A stretch of 64,000 nt of DNA from an uncultured Roseburia sp. (lineage in GTDB: Bacteria > Bacillota > Clostridia > Lachnospirales > Lachnospiraceae), in the NCBI GenBank assembly GCA_947649645.1, contig CANSSP010000012.1:33552-97551 (forward strand). Direction: 5' to 3'. Made by a program: the position numbers and the translations under genes. How positions within the stretch are numbered: the stretch's first letter is position 1; each line of letters opens with the position of its first letter. The notes beneath the pieces were generated by a model. The model saw only the letters and a program-made list of their open reading frames with translations, ran no database searches and was not told where the DNA came from. Positions 7,482 through 16,502 of this stretch are shown in pieces.

Positions 7482-9635
7482 TTATTCCATGGTACTCCAC
7501 ATAATATTCACATGATATGTGATCTGCATATCGGCCTCATATTCCGCCGGATCATCCCTGTACTCTACATACCACTCCCGTTTCTGTCCGCCAAGCTTCC
7601 GGTAGCTGTCCGCAACGTCAATTCCCTGTGCAAGCATCTTTCTTGCCGTCTCATTCATATACGCTTCAATCTGTCGTTCCAGATCCGACTTTCCTGTCTC
7701 CTCGTGCTCATAAAGAATCTCGCCGGTGCAACGCACCTCCACAATAATCTCACGCGCATCCCCTTCCGAAAACGATACCGTATTGTGCGGGGAAAACAGT
7801 CTGACATCCGCGCTGTCAGACATCAGCGTATAAGATTCCATCTTATTCTGTGTAAAAAACGAAAGAAGCGCCGCAGCGTGATCCACGTCCCCCGCAGCTT
7901 CCCCTCTTCTCCATGCAAAATAGTGTTCTACGGCAGGCTTTTGATCTGCCTCTTTTATATATGGAATAAACAGCGTCTCCGTCCTGTTTTCCTGCTCCTG
8001 ATAAAGCATCCCAAGAGTAGGAAACGCTCTCTTGTCCACCTCTGAAACATTTTCCAGAAGTTCCTCGAGATAATTGCCGACAGATTCCCCGATTCCCTCC
8101 GAAAGCTCCATCACATCGGCCGCGCTGTCCGCCGCCACAACATACGTATTCCTTGGCACATCACTCTTTTTTTCGAGGAGATCCAGAAATTCCTCCATTT
8201 CATCTGCGTCGGTCAGAAATTCCCTCCCGATGATAAAAACCTTCAGATGACTGTAATCGATAACCCGGTTCCCCTCCTTTGATGCGTCAAGCCACTGCGC
8301 ATCAAACCGCTCCATACCGTCTACCGCAATCTCGACCGGAAAGCTGCGGTCCTCCAGCTCCGCCGGTGTGCATCCCGATATCAGCACAAAAGGCAATACC
8401 ATCGGCAGAAGATACATTTTTTTCCGGCTGTGCCGCACAGCATCTGCAGACGTTGTTCCCGTGGTTTTTTCTTCTCCCGCCGTCCGCTTCCCTGCCCTTA
8501 TCCGCCCATACGGATTCTGCTTTTCCCCGGGACGCTTCCAGGCGATAAGCGCCGCCAGAACGACCGGCACCAGCACCAGAAACGGCGTGCCGACATACCA
8601 CAGAAACCGCTCGTACAGCCTGCAGAAACTCTGATTCCGGTAAAACGTTCCGGCCAGCACCAGCACGGCAGCCAGAACGACAACCGCCGAGATCCGCTCT
8701 CCTTTCTCTTTTCCGGTATTCTTCCCCCGGCCGCCTCCCACAAGATGAAACAGAATGCTGCTGCCATAAAACGTGGTGCTGCCCAGAAGCGCATATAACG
8801 TAAAAAACCAGACAGCAAACATAAACGCGTCCGCCCTCTTTAAAAACCCGCCTGAAATCTTTACCGTACTCATCAGCGTAATCGCCGGAAACTTCATGGT
8901 CCCAAGCGCCGCCGCGCCGAAAATTCCAAGCAGAATCAGATACAGGACCGCATGGATGCAGCCGGCAAAGACGACGGCGCGTCGTGCCGCAGCAAGCAGC
9001 GTCTTTGTCTTTTCCACATAGCTTTTTAAAAAAAGAACCAGAAAAACAAGCGACAGGCACTGAAATACATAATAGCCGCCCGACAGCACATCGGTAAATC
9101 CTGCAAAAAAAACAGGTGTCCAGTAATCCGTTTCAATTTCATTCAGCGACGAAAGCAGCATCAGAAACAGAGGCGCCATCAAAAACCAGAACAGAATCTC
9201 ATAAGCCCTTGCCCGGCCCTCAATCCCACCCCACACACCATAAGCCGTCAGAAAAACAAGCAGCGCCAGCACCAGAAAATAAGATTCCTCCCTCAGAAGG
9301 TTCTCCAGCACAATGCCGGAAAAAAGATATGCCGTATATCCGGCAATCAGCACGAAATAGATAAGATACCCCGTCAGAACCGCCGAACCGGCGAACGTTC
9401 CCAGCCTTCGTTTTAAATACACCATATAGTCCACGTCCATATCTCTGACGATATACCCCAGGAGTTTCAAAAAGATCAGAATGCCCGCCGCACCCAGAAG
9501 AATACCAAAGATACCGTCTCTTTCAGCCAGCCCTGCCAGCACAGTCGGAACCAGCAGCGTTCCAAGCCCGAGAAAATCATAAGTAAGCAGCCGGAAGGCC
9601 TGTCTTCCGGAAATATATTTGTTGTTTGAAAACAT
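7482..9635 (-). CDS. Fused spore germinant receptor subunits GerAB-GerAC
   Basis: A 717-residue protein combining two normally separate subunits. Residues 1 to about 365 form a GerAB/YndE-type permease of the APC superfamily with about ten membrane helices (GRQAFRLLTYDFLG at the start). A polar linker spans about 366-400. Residues 403-717 are GerAC-like, beginning with a lipoprotein-type signal whose lipobox LISGC places Cys near 421, then the family segment AELEDRSFPVEIAVDG. GerAC is normally a separate lipoprotein. The internal lipobox raises the possibility of processing into two chains, or of internal initiation at the ATG just before the signal. It follows gerAA by 80 bases on the same strand. 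Expression in the forespore is expected. Confidence 0.88.
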   Translation of the reverse strand: MFSNNKYISGRQAFRLLTYDFLGLGTLLVPTVLAGLAERDGIFGILLGAAGILIFLKLLGYIVRDMDVDYMVYLKRRLGTFAGSAVLTGYLIYFVLIAGYTAYLFSGIVLENLLREESYFLVLALLVFLTAYGVWGGIEGRARAYEILFWFLMAPLFLMLLSSLNEIETDYWTPVFFAGFTDVLSGGYYVFQCLSLVFLVLFLKSYVEKTKTLLAAARRAVVFAGCIHAVLYLILLGIFGAAALGTMKFPAITLMSTVKISGGFLKRADAFMFAVWFFTLYALLGSTTFYGSSILFHLVGGGRGKNTGKEKGERISAVVVLAAVLVLAGTFYRNQSFCRLYERFLWYVGTPFLVLVPVVLAALIAWKRPGEKQNPYGRIRAGKRTAGEEKTTGTTSADAVRHSRKKMYLLPMVLPFVLISGCTPAELEDRSFPVEIAVDGMERFDAQWLDASKEGNRVIDYSHLKVFIIGREFLTDADEMEEFLDLLEKKSDVPRNTYVVAADSAADVMELSEGIGESVGNYLEELLENVSEVDKRAFPTLGMLYQEQENRTETLFIPYIKEADQKPAVEHYFAWRRGEAAGDVDHAAALLSFFTQNKMESYTLMSDSADVRLFSPHNTVSFSEGDAREIIVEVRCTGEILYEHEETGKSDLERQIEAYMNETARKMLAQGIDVADSYRKLGGQKREWYVEYRDDPAEYEADMQITYHVNIMWSTME

Positions 9636-9715
9636 GGTTCCATCCTCTCATTTTCCATTGATCTGCCTTCTTTCGTTTTCCGCACTTTTCCGCCGGTTCC
9701 CCTGTGCCGTCGGCC

Positions 9716-11194
9716 TTACTTAAACGTAAGCTTTGTCCTTCTGTGCCGTCTGGTGTACACAGGCCGTCTCCTAAGCTTCCTGAGCGGCTGCCTCCAGATA
9801 AAGTCGCGTTCGTCCTCATAATCGTTTATATCTGCTCCCACAAACGGCATAAGATACGGGATTCCAAAACTCTTGAGATTTGCGAGATGAATCAGCACTG
9901 CCAGAAGTCCCGACAACATCCCGAAAAACCCCAGCCACGCACAGACTCCGATAAAAAAGAATTTTAACAGCCGGAATGCAGTGGCAAACTCTTCGTTTGG
10001 GATTGCAAACGAGCAGAGAGCCGTAAAAGCGATAACGATCACCACAATCGGACTGACGAGGTTTGCCTCCACCGCGGCCTGTCCGATGATAAGCCCCCCG
10101 ACAATCCCGATCGTATTGCCCATGACCCCCGGCAGACGCACTCCGGCCTCTCTTAAAAGCTCAAATGAAAGTTCCATGATCAATACCTCGATTACCGCCG
10201 GAAACGGTACCCCGGCCCTCGCATCTGCAAACGAGAGCAGAAGCGTCGTCGGAAGAATCTGTGTGTGAAAATTGGTCACGGCCAGATACAGTCCCGGCAG
10301 CGTCATCGCAAAAAAAGACGCCACATACCGTAACAGGCGCGCAAAACTGGCGATCTCCCAGCGGCTGTAATAATCGTCGCTCGTCCGGATAAACGAGTTA
10401 TAATCCGTCGGAAGCATCAGCGCCACCGGCGAATTATCGGAGATTAAAACGACACGTCCTTCCAGCACCGACATCGCCGCACGGTCGGGGCGCTGTGTCG
10501 TCTGAAACTGCGGAAACGGAGAATACCATTTTTCCTCTGTAAGCTGTTCGATAATTCCGCTGTCCGGCACACCGTCGATCTCAAACCCGTCCATCCGCCT
10601 CTCAATTTCCTCGAGCACGCCCGGATAAACGAGATCCTCCATATAGACCAGATAAATATTGGTATTCGACCGGACGCCTTCTTTCAGCTGCTTTACTTTC
10701 ACCTTCGGAGACCGGATCCGTCTCCGGATGAGCGCCGCATTCTGCTTGACGGAAGCCGTAAACCCCTCGTTTGACCCGCGGACCACTTTCTCTGAATCAG
10801 TCTCGCTGACCCCCATATTGGGATAGCCGTCGTCCGGTATCTTGACTGCCTTGTCAAAACCGTCGACAAACAGGATCGCCTCCCCCGTCAGAAGGCCATC
10901 ACCCGCCTCCTGGATCGTCTCAAAATACGTCGCGTCCGACACGCCCAAGGCATTCTGCTCCAGCGCCTCATAGATTTCTTTCCTGCTGAGTCCTCTGAAA
11001 TATTTTAAAAGTTCCAGCAGCGCGGAATTTCCCATATCCACCGCGACCTCGATAAACGTCAGATAGCATGCCACGTCCCGGTCGCGCCCTAAATTCATCT
11101 GTTTTTTCTTGATATCGTCGCACACGCAGAACAATTCTTCCATGTGTGCGATATTGTCGCTCAACTGCCTGCTGATCGGCGTTTTATCTGCCAT
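9716..11194 (-). CDS. Spore germinant receptor subunit GerAA
   Basis: A 492-residue GerA-family subunit. The N-terminal soluble part (about 1-275) contains recognisable GerA motifs such as RVVLISDNSPVALMLPTDY. The C-terminal part has about five membrane helices, including LPGLYLAVTNFHTQ and the PGVMGNTIGIVGGLIIGQAAV segment, and ends in a basic tail. It forms the inner spore membrane germinant channel with the B and C subunits, encoded here as one fused gene downstream. The start has an SD-like GAAAGGAAGGGAG. Confidence 0.92.
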   Translation of the reverse strand: MADKTPISRQLSDNIAHMEELFCVCDDIKKKQMNLGRDRDVACYLTFIEVAVDMGNSALLELLKYFRGLSRKEIYEALEQNALGVSDATYFETIQEAGDGLLTGEAILFVDGFDKAVKIPDDGYPNMGVSETDSEKVVRGSNEGFTASVKQNAALIRRRIRSPKVKVKQLKEGVRSNTNIYLVYMEDLVYPGVLEEIERRMDGFEIDGVPDSGIIEQLTEEKWYSPFPQFQTTQRPDRAAMSVLEGRVVLISDNSPVALMLPTDYNSFIRTSDDYYSRWEIASFARLLRYVASFFAMTLPGLYLAVTNFHTQILPTTLLLSFADARAGVPFPAVIEVLIMELSFELLREAGVRLPGVMGNTIGIVGGLIIGQAAVEANLVSPIVVIVIAFTALCSFAIPNEEFATAFRLLKFFFIGVCAWLGFFGMLSGLLAVLIHLANLKSFGIPYLMPFVGADINDYEDERDFIWRQPLRKLRRRPVYTRRHRRTKLTFK

Positions 11195-11240
11195 ACTCCC
11201 TTCCTTTCGCGTAAAAAGTCCGATGCCATTTTGTTTTTAT

Positions 11241-11271
11241 TATTTTGTTCTGTTTCTGACATTTTTATTCA
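11241..11271 (-). promoter_or_regulatory. Possible forespore sigma-G promoter of the ger operon
   Basis: Minus strand: TGAATA (11271-11266), 18-base gap, CAAAATA (11247-11241). This resembles sigma-G elements, and germinant receptor operons are classically sigma-G dependent. Other TGAATA copies lie upstream, so this assignment is tentative. Confidence 0.35.
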
Positions 11272-11688
11272 CAAAGGAAACCCTCTTGTCATCTTATTGT
11301 TGCAACGCCAGTATTCATAAAACTATCATATCCACTATTCACAAATGAAAAACTTACCGGATAAACCGTCATCGTATACAAACCCAAAGTCTGCCAGACA
11401 GTTAATGATGCATTTTCTTCAAATGCAGAATACCATGCCTTCTATATCCTGTCACTCATTTTATACAGATGAAACGGCAATATACATTCATCCCACATAA
11501 GGAACAGCCTAAAAAAATGTATTGATCCGATGCTTATTCAGATGCTATAGTAAGTTTGAGAAAAAATATGCCGGTCCGGCTGTTTTCCTCTCTTTTTTCT
11601 GCCCGGAAACGCTGTCCTGCAGACGCATCCGGGCGTAAAAAACCGTGCGTTACAAATCATCCGTCATCAACCCAGAAAGGAGTCTCAC
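11272..11688. other. Intergenic region between ger operon and aldo/keto reductase
   Basis: A divergent intergenic stretch of about 400 bases, A+T-rich in its first 280 bases. Apart from the SD (AAAGGAG) of the reductase near 11677 and AT-rich blocks that could serve either promoter, no gene, hairpin or riboswitch was recognised. Confidence 0.4.
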
Positions 11689-12609
11689 ATGAAACAGATC
11701 TCATTCGGAAAAACAAAAATCACCGTCCCCGCCGTCGCCGTGGGGTGCATGCGGATTGCCGGAATGACGCAGAACGAGGCCGACCGTTTTATAAAGGAAG
11801 CCGTCGGGCTTGGCGCATCCTTCTTTGACCACGCTGATATCTATGGCGGGGGCTCCTGCGAAGAATTGTTCGGAAAGATCTTAAAAGAAAATCCAGGACT
11901 GCGTCAAAAAATTACCCTGCAGTCCAAAGCGGGAATTGTTCCAGGCGTGATGTACGACAATTCTGCAGAATATCTGACAGCATCCGTCGATGCAATCCTG
12001 AAAAGACTGAAAACCGATTATCTGGATGTATTTCTGATTCACCGGCCGGACGTTCTGGCGGATCCGGCGGAAACGGCACGCGCCCTCGACGCACTCATCG
12101 ACAGCGGAAAAGTAAAATATGCCGGCGTCTCTAATCACAGAACCTCCCGCATCGCCCTGCTGTCAGAATACATGGAACACGATCTGACTGTAAGCCAGAT
12201 GCAGCTTGGCCTTATGCACGCGCCGATGATCCAGGAAGCTCTGGAAGCAGATATGGCGACAGACGGCGCCGCGGACCGCGACGGCGGGATGATTGACTAC
12301 TGTATGCAGAATAAACTCACCATCCAGGCCTGGTCGCCTTTCCAGTATGGCATGATACAGGGAACCTTTCTGGGAAATCCCGATTTTCCCGAAATAAACG
12401 CCAGACTGGACGAACTTGCCGGTCTCTATCACACCACCGGCACAGCGATCGCCGCGGCATGGATCCTGCGTCATCCCGCAAACATACAGATTCTCGCGGG
12501 CAGTACGAATATTGACCGGCTGCGGGAAATCTGTAGCGCAGATCAGATTCCTCTCACAAAGCAGGAATGGTACAGTCTGTATCTGGCAGCGGGACATATG
12601 CTGCCGTAA
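11689..12609 (+). CDS. Aldo/keto reductase (YdhF-like)
   Basis: A 306-residue NAD(P)H-dependent oxidoreductase of the AKR superfamily. The catalytic tetrad is visible as Asp in FFDHADIYGGG (D then Y four residues on), Lys in QSKAG, and His in FLIHRPD. The cofactor-binding end IQILAGSTNIDRLREI is typical. Substrate is unknown. Monocistronic: strong SD upstream and a terminator about 20 bases after the stop. Confidence 0.9.
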   Translation: MKQISFGKTKITVPAVAVGCMRIAGMTQNEADRFIKEAVGLGASFFDHADIYGGGSCEELFGKILKENPGLRQKITLQSKAGIVPGVMYDNSAEYLTASVDAILKRLKTDYLDVFLIHRPDVLADPAETARALDALIDSGKVKYAGVSNHRTSRIALLSEYMEHDLTVSQMQLGLMHAPMIQEALEADMATDGAADRDGGMIDYCMQNKLTIQAWSPFQYGMIQGTFLGNPDFPEINARLDELAGLYHTTGTAIAAAWILRHPANIQILAGSTNIDRLREICSADQIPLTKQEWYSLYLAAGHMLP

Positions 12610-12630
12610 TCTGTACTTTCTGACAACCCA

Positions 12631-12664
12631 AAAACGGTACGACCAGAAAGGCCGTACCGTTTTT
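12631..12664 (+). terminator. Rho-independent terminator after aldo/keto reductase
   Basis: Arms AAAACGGTACG and CGTACCGTTTT separated by a 12-base loop and ending in Ts. The A/T symmetry would let it work in both directions. Confidence 0.8.
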
Positions 12665-12776
12665 CACACAACTCAAATGGGCAAAATCGCTGTGCCGCAA
12701 AAGCATCTGGTATGGCAGCACCAGGCTTTCGCTCTTATATAAACTAGGATAGGAATTATTTCTTCATATTTGCATT

Positions 12777-12830
12777 GGAGACAAACGATTCTCACACGTT
12801 CCGGGACTTTCGCGCGTGTTTTTCGTCTCC
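12777..12830 (-). other. Imperfect long inverted repeat downstream of kdgK
   Basis: Ends GGAGAC and GTCTCC pair, with further pairing inside (CACACG with CGTGTT and neighbouring A/T pairs). It lies 18 bases after the kdgK stop. There is no clear T-run, so termination is only one possibility. Confidence 0.35.
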
Positions 12831-12847
12831 GCCGCAATCAGCTTCTG

Positions 12848-13873
12848 TTATCTCTGTACACGTCCGGACGCGTCGCCTCCGGCCAGCTTCTTCACTTCAT
12901 CCACGCCGACCATATTAAAATCACCCTCGATGGAGTGCTTTAAGCAGCTCGCTGCCACGGCAAACTCAATCGTCGCCTGCGGGTCGTACTCGCTTAAGCA
13001 CGCATAAATCAGACCGCCGCCAAAAGAATCGCCGCCGCCGACACGGTCTACAATGTGCATCAGATACTCTTTCGAGAAATAGCTTTCACCGTTCTCATAA
13101 AGCATGGCAGCCCAGCGGTTGTCATTGGCAGAGATCGATGTGCGCAGCGTAATGGCCACCTTCTGAAAGCCAAAGCGCTCTGTAAGCTTCTGTGCCACTT
13201 CTTTATAGCCTTCTTTGTTCAGCTCGCCCGCAGTAACCTCCGTTCCCTCGGACTTGATCCCGAACACATCGTTGGCATCTTCTTCGTTGGAAATACAGAC
13301 ATCCACATATTTGCAGAGCTCACCCATCACCTGGCCAGCCTTCTCCTTGGACCACAGCTTATTGCGGTAGTTTAAGTCGCAGCTCACCGTGATGCCTTTT
13401 TCCCTGGCCGCCTTGCAGGCCTCTAAGCAGATTGCAGAGACATTATCTCCGAGCGCCGGCGTAATCCCGGTAAAATGGAACCAGTCTGCTCCCTCAAAAA
13501 TCTTGTCCCAGTCAAAATCATCGGTAGTCGCCGTCGCGATGGAAGAACCTGCGCGGTCATAGATCACTTTCGACGGACGCTGGCTTGCCCCCTTCTCCAA
13601 ATAGTAAATGCCGACCCGGTCGCCGCCACGGGCAATATCCGATGTATCCACGCCGTAACGTCTGAGTGCATTTACGCCAGCCTGTCCGATCTCATGCGCC
13701 GGAAGCTTCGTGACGAAACTTGCCTCCATCCCATAATTTGCCAGGGATACTGCAACATTCGCCTCACCGCCGCCATATGTAGCGCCATAGGATTCCGCCT
13801 GCAGAAAGCGGTAATATCCCTCCGGAGCAAGCCGAAGCATGATCTCACCAAATGTGACAACCTTCTTTGCCAT
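12848..13873 (-). CDS. kdgK: 2-keto-3-deoxygluconate kinase
   Basis: A 341-residue PfkB-family sugar kinase that phosphorylates 2-keto-3-deoxygluconate (KDG) to KDPG with ATP. The N-terminal KVVTFGEIMLRLAP and GGGEANVAVSLAN motifs and the C-terminal anion-hole motif GGGDSFGGGL fit KdgK. The start at 13873 has AGGAGG a few bases upstream; the frame extends 17 codons further, but that part lies across the operator. It has its own promoter and a palindromic operator matching those before the KDPG aldolase gene at 45.7 kb. It supplies the middle step between UxuA (59 kb) and that aldolase. Confidence 0.9.
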   Translation of the reverse strand: MAKKVVTFGEIMLRLAPEGYYRFLQAESYGATYGGGEANVAVSLANYGMEASFVTKLPAHEIGQAGVNALRRYGVDTSDIARGGDRVGIYYLEKGASQRPSKVIYDRAGSSIATATTDDFDWDKIFEGADWFHFTGITPALGDNVSAICLEACKAAREKGITVSCDLNYRNKLWSKEKAGQVMGELCKYVDVCISNEEDANDVFGIKSEGTEVTAGELNKEGYKEVAQKLTERFGFQKVAITLRTSISANDNRWAAMLYENGESYFSKEYLMHIVDRVGGGDSFGGGLIYACLSEYDPQATIEFAVAASCLKHSIEGDFNMVGVDEVKKLAGGDASGRVQR

Positions 13874-13908
13874 GTTAAAACCCTCCTGATCATATGTGTT
13901 CCACATTG

Positions 13909-13923
13909 TGAAACTGTGTTTCA
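13909..13923 (-). promoter_or_regulatory. Palindromic operator of kdgK (KdgR-like)
   Basis: On the minus strand TGAAACACAGTTTCA, a 15-base inverted repeat located just after the predicted transcription start. It is identical to one of the two sites before the KDPG aldolase gene and resembles the TGAAAC/GTTTCA core of proteobacterial KdgR (IclR family) operators. The cognate regulator is not encoded in this window. Confidence 0.7.
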
Positions 13924-13937
13924 TAATTTACAACTCT

Positions 13938-13965
13938 ATTATACCACCGAAACATGGAATGTCAA
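13938..13965 (-). promoter_or_regulatory. Sigma-A promoter of kdgK
   Basis: Minus strand: TTGACA (13965-13960), 16-base spacer, TATAAT (13943-13938). Both hexamers are perfect consensus, so control probably rests on the repressor site just downstream. Confidence 0.85.
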
Positions 13966-13998
13966 ACATGTTTTTATTTCTGTGCAAAAAAATCCCGG

Positions 13999-14901
13999 TC
14001 ATTCCCAATCCGCCCGCCGGATAATCCCGACTCCGAGCGGATGCGGTCCCGTGTGCACACCGATCGTGGCGCCGATCTGACACACGCTGATCTCTTCGAT
14101 GCCAAGCCGTCTGTACGCCAGATCTCTCAGCATCTCCTTAAACCGCAGCGCCTCCTCATAATCGTAACCATAACCGATGGCAAAACTGTATTCTCCGGGC
14201 TGCACACTGCGCTCGTCCAGATAAGCTTCAAGTAGTCCGATGACTTTCTGCATGGATTTTTCGCGGCTCCGTGCCAGTCCCGAACTGAAAATTTCTCCTT
14301 CCCGCAGGGTGATCAGCGGTCTGATCTTTAACGCGCCTGCGGCCAGTCCCGCCAGCTTTCCGATTCTGCCGCCGTGTTTTAAGTAATCGATATTTCCGAT
14401 CGTAAAGAAAATCCGGCCGCTCTCCCTGATTTCCAGAATACGCTGTACAATCCTTTCGTATTCCCAGCCCAGGTCCCTGAGGCGACAGGCCTCCAGCACA
14501 TACAGCCCCTGAAGGACGGTATTGACCGTCGCATCGATCACCGTAATCTGCGCGGCAGGAAAATCCTCATATACCATATCCCGCGCCGTGGACGCCGACT
14601 GCATCGAACCGCTGAATCTGGTCGTGATACAGATACAGATCACAGGCATCCCTTCCCTCGCCAGGGGCAGAAAAACCTGGTAATAATCATCCACAGACGG
14701 CATCGACGTTTTGGGAAAAATACCTGGATTGTCCACCATTTTCTGATAAAACTCACGGATATCAAGCTCGTCAATCTCTTTCTGATACGTTCTGCCATCA
14801 AAGGAAACGTAAAAAGGAACTACCCTGATATCATTTTTGTCTGTCATTTCTCTGGAGAGATCCAGCGAACCGTCACTGATAATCGAAATCTTATTCCCCA
14901 T
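13999..14901 (-). CDS. DegV family fatty-acid-binding protein
   Basis: A 300-residue DegV-fold protein that binds a fatty acid for FakA-type kinases, or acts in an uncharacterised lipid role. The N-terminal ISIISDGSLDLS motif, the conserved KTSMPSVDDY segment and TRFSGSMQSA (Ser ligand of the carboxylate) are all present. The second domain includes IDYLKHGGRIGKLA and ends with HTGPHPLGVGII. Start ATG at 14901 is preceded by AGGGG. No fakA homolog is nearby. It is separated from the upstream DUF1002 gene by 170 bases. Confidence 0.9.
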   Translation of the reverse strand: MGNKISIISDGSLDLSREMTDKNDIRVVPFYVSFDGRTYQKEIDELDIREFYQKMVDNPGIFPKTSMPSVDDYYQVFLPLAREGMPVICICITTRFSGSMQSASTARDMVYEDFPAAQITVIDATVNTVLQGLYVLEACRLRDLGWEYERIVQRILEIRESGRIFFTIGNIDYLKHGGRIGKLAGLAAGALKIRPLITLREGEIFSSGLARSREKSMQKVIGLLEAYLDERSVQPGEYSFAIGYGYDYEEALRFKEMLRDLAYRRLGIEEISVCQIGATIGVHTGPHPLGVGIIRRADWE

Positions 14902-14962
14902 TCTTCCCCTCATTTCTGCAATTGCTGCAATATACACCTCTGCGGCCGGCCACTGTTCCTTC

Positions 14963-15001
14963 AATCTCCCGCCGCCTTACAATCTCCCGCCTTACAATCT
15001 G
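14963..15001. repeat. Short tandem repeat upstream of degV
   Basis: The element TTACAATCTCCCGCC is followed by a partial copy (TTACAATCT) and preceded by a related CAATCTCCCGCCGCC. This gives about 2.5 imperfect copies with a 15-18 base period in the intergenic region. Confidence 0.4.
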
Positions 15002-15040
15002 CAGGCTCCTCCACCCGGGCTCACAGCCCTTCTCCTGTTT

Positions 15041-15065
15041 GAAAAGAAAAGTACGGCTGCGCCGT
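15041..15065 (-). terminator. Short hairpin terminator after the DUF1002 gene
   Basis: Minus-strand ACGGC-GCA-GCCGT followed by ACTTTTCTTTT. The stem is short, so it is probably weak. It overlaps the end of the DUF1002 gene. Confidence 0.4.
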
Positions 15066-15071
15066 TCATTT

Positions 15072-16436
15072 TTACGAAAACAGTGAGCGGAAAAAGTCCC
15101 CGATCGACGAAAACATATCTGCGATCGCGTCCACAATCTTTGCAAAAATTCCGCTGCCGCCGCCACCTTCATTTTTAAATGAGTCGTAAAGTGTTTTTGC
15201 ATAGTCCGCCAGACCGTCCAGATCAATCCCCAGAGAAGTAATCTTGAGCAAAAGATCGACAATCTGTCTCCGCTCACCCTCATTCAGCGTCACATTATAT
15301 TTTTTACACGCCTCGTCGATCACTTCATTGATCTCCGCCTCATCCGAAAGGTCCTTTTCCGCGATCACAGACTTGATATAAGCAACAAACTCTTCCACTT
15401 CCCGGTCGGTAAGCCCCTCCATCGACTCCTCCAGCTGACCCGTGACGACAATCTCGTTTAAGGCGACATCCACAATACTGTCGTCGATTACCTCCCCGGT
15501 TATCTCCTGATAAGCCTTGAATATCCCCACGAGGGCAGCCGTCCCGGAAATCCCCGTCGGCCCGGCCACAATTATATCCGCATCTTTCACTCCCGCTGTC
15601 GTCAGTGCATTTTTGTACATCCCCACGGTACAATACGTGATATTCGTCGTCGATATATTTAGTCCGCTCCCCTTTTCCCGTTTCACGATCACCACGGAAG
15701 AGAGCGCCCTGCTTCCGATCCTGGACGATGCGATATAAGCGTCGAGAAACTGGTGTTCCTCAGCGTTTGTCACATAGACGACGTCATATCCCGAAAGACC
15801 GGCCGCATCAATCCCCATAATGGAAAGCACTTTTTGCCGCTGCGCATCTGATAAGTCCGCACCCAGCGCCAGATATGGCCTGTCATTTTCCCCGATCACG
15901 ACGTCATCGTTATTTTCATCCGCGATAATACTCCCCTCCACGGAAGGCTCATCCGTTTTCTCCACGCCATCGGCCGGTGCATCCGCTCCGTTTACGATCG
16001 TTCCTTTTACCTCGGTGTCATCCTTCTGAGAAGCTTCTTCCTCCGGCGCCGCATCCTCTGTCACGCCGTCTGCCGGCGCATACCCGGCCGGCGTACCCTC
16101 AGCATTCCCGCTGCCTTTCATACTGTCCGCCGACGGGTCATTCTTTTCTGCCGTATCCGGCTGTCCGCCACTTTGTGCTCCCTCACCGAAATTTCCTGTC
16201 TCCTGCAATTCTTCCGGCTGATCCGCACCCGCATTTTCCGCCTCACCGCTCTCCGGGTTTTCTTCTTCCGGTGCATCCTGCGGCTCTCCCGCAGGCAGCG
16301 CGGCACCGGCTCCCGGCTCACTCCCGGACGTCATCCGTATTTCCGCCGTACTCTGCCATCCGGACGCCAGAACATCCGCCGCAGGCAGCGCGGCGATCAG
16401 GGACGCCATAAGCAGACCAGACCACCTCTTTTTCAC
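15072..16436 (-). CDS. Secreted DUF1002 protein (YpuA-like)
   Basis: A 454-residue exported protein. The signal peptide covers about residues 1-25 (LLMASLIAALPAADVLASG). An acidic, Glu/Asp/Gly/Pro-rich disordered stretch spans about 30-180. The DUF1002 domain covers about 185-420 (ALGADLSDAQRQKVL, VVYVTNAEEHQFLDAYI, ITYCTVGMYKNAL, VAGPTGISGTAALVG). Bacillus YpuA has the same domain and no defined function. Here the long acidic linker would let the domain stand off the membrane. It lies between a lipase-like gene and degV. Confidence 0.8.
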   Translation of the reverse strand: MKKRWSGLLMASLIAALPAADVLASGWQSTAEIRMTSGSEPGAGAALPAGEPQDAPEEENPESGEAENAGADQPEELQETGNFGEGAQSGGQPDTAEKNDPSADSMKGSGNAEGTPAGYAPADGVTEDAAPEEEASQKDDTEVKGTIVNGADAPADGVEKTDEPSVEGSIIADENNDDVVIGENDRPYLALGADLSDAQRQKVLSIMGIDAAGLSGYDVVYVTNAEEHQFLDAYIASSRIGSRALSSVVIVKREKGSGLNISTTNITYCTVGMYKNALTTAGVKDADIIVAGPTGISGTAALVGIFKAYQEITGEVIDDSIVDVALNEIVVTGQLEESMEGLTDREVEEFVAYIKSVIAEKDLSDEAEINEVIDEACKKYNVTLNEGERRQIVDLLLKITSLGIDLDGLADYAKTLYDSFKNEGGGGSGIFAKIVDAIADMFSSIGDFFRSLFS

Positions 16437-16502
16437 CTTTTTCTCACCTTCCTTATCCCGGACCGGCAGCAGCCCGCAGCAAATAGATCCGTCTCCCGTG
16501 CT

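Noticed and set aside
9714..9729. CTTAC-N6-GTAAG at the gerAA stop
   Set aside because: It has the same shape as the Bce-type sites but lies inside a probable germination operon, so chance is more likely.
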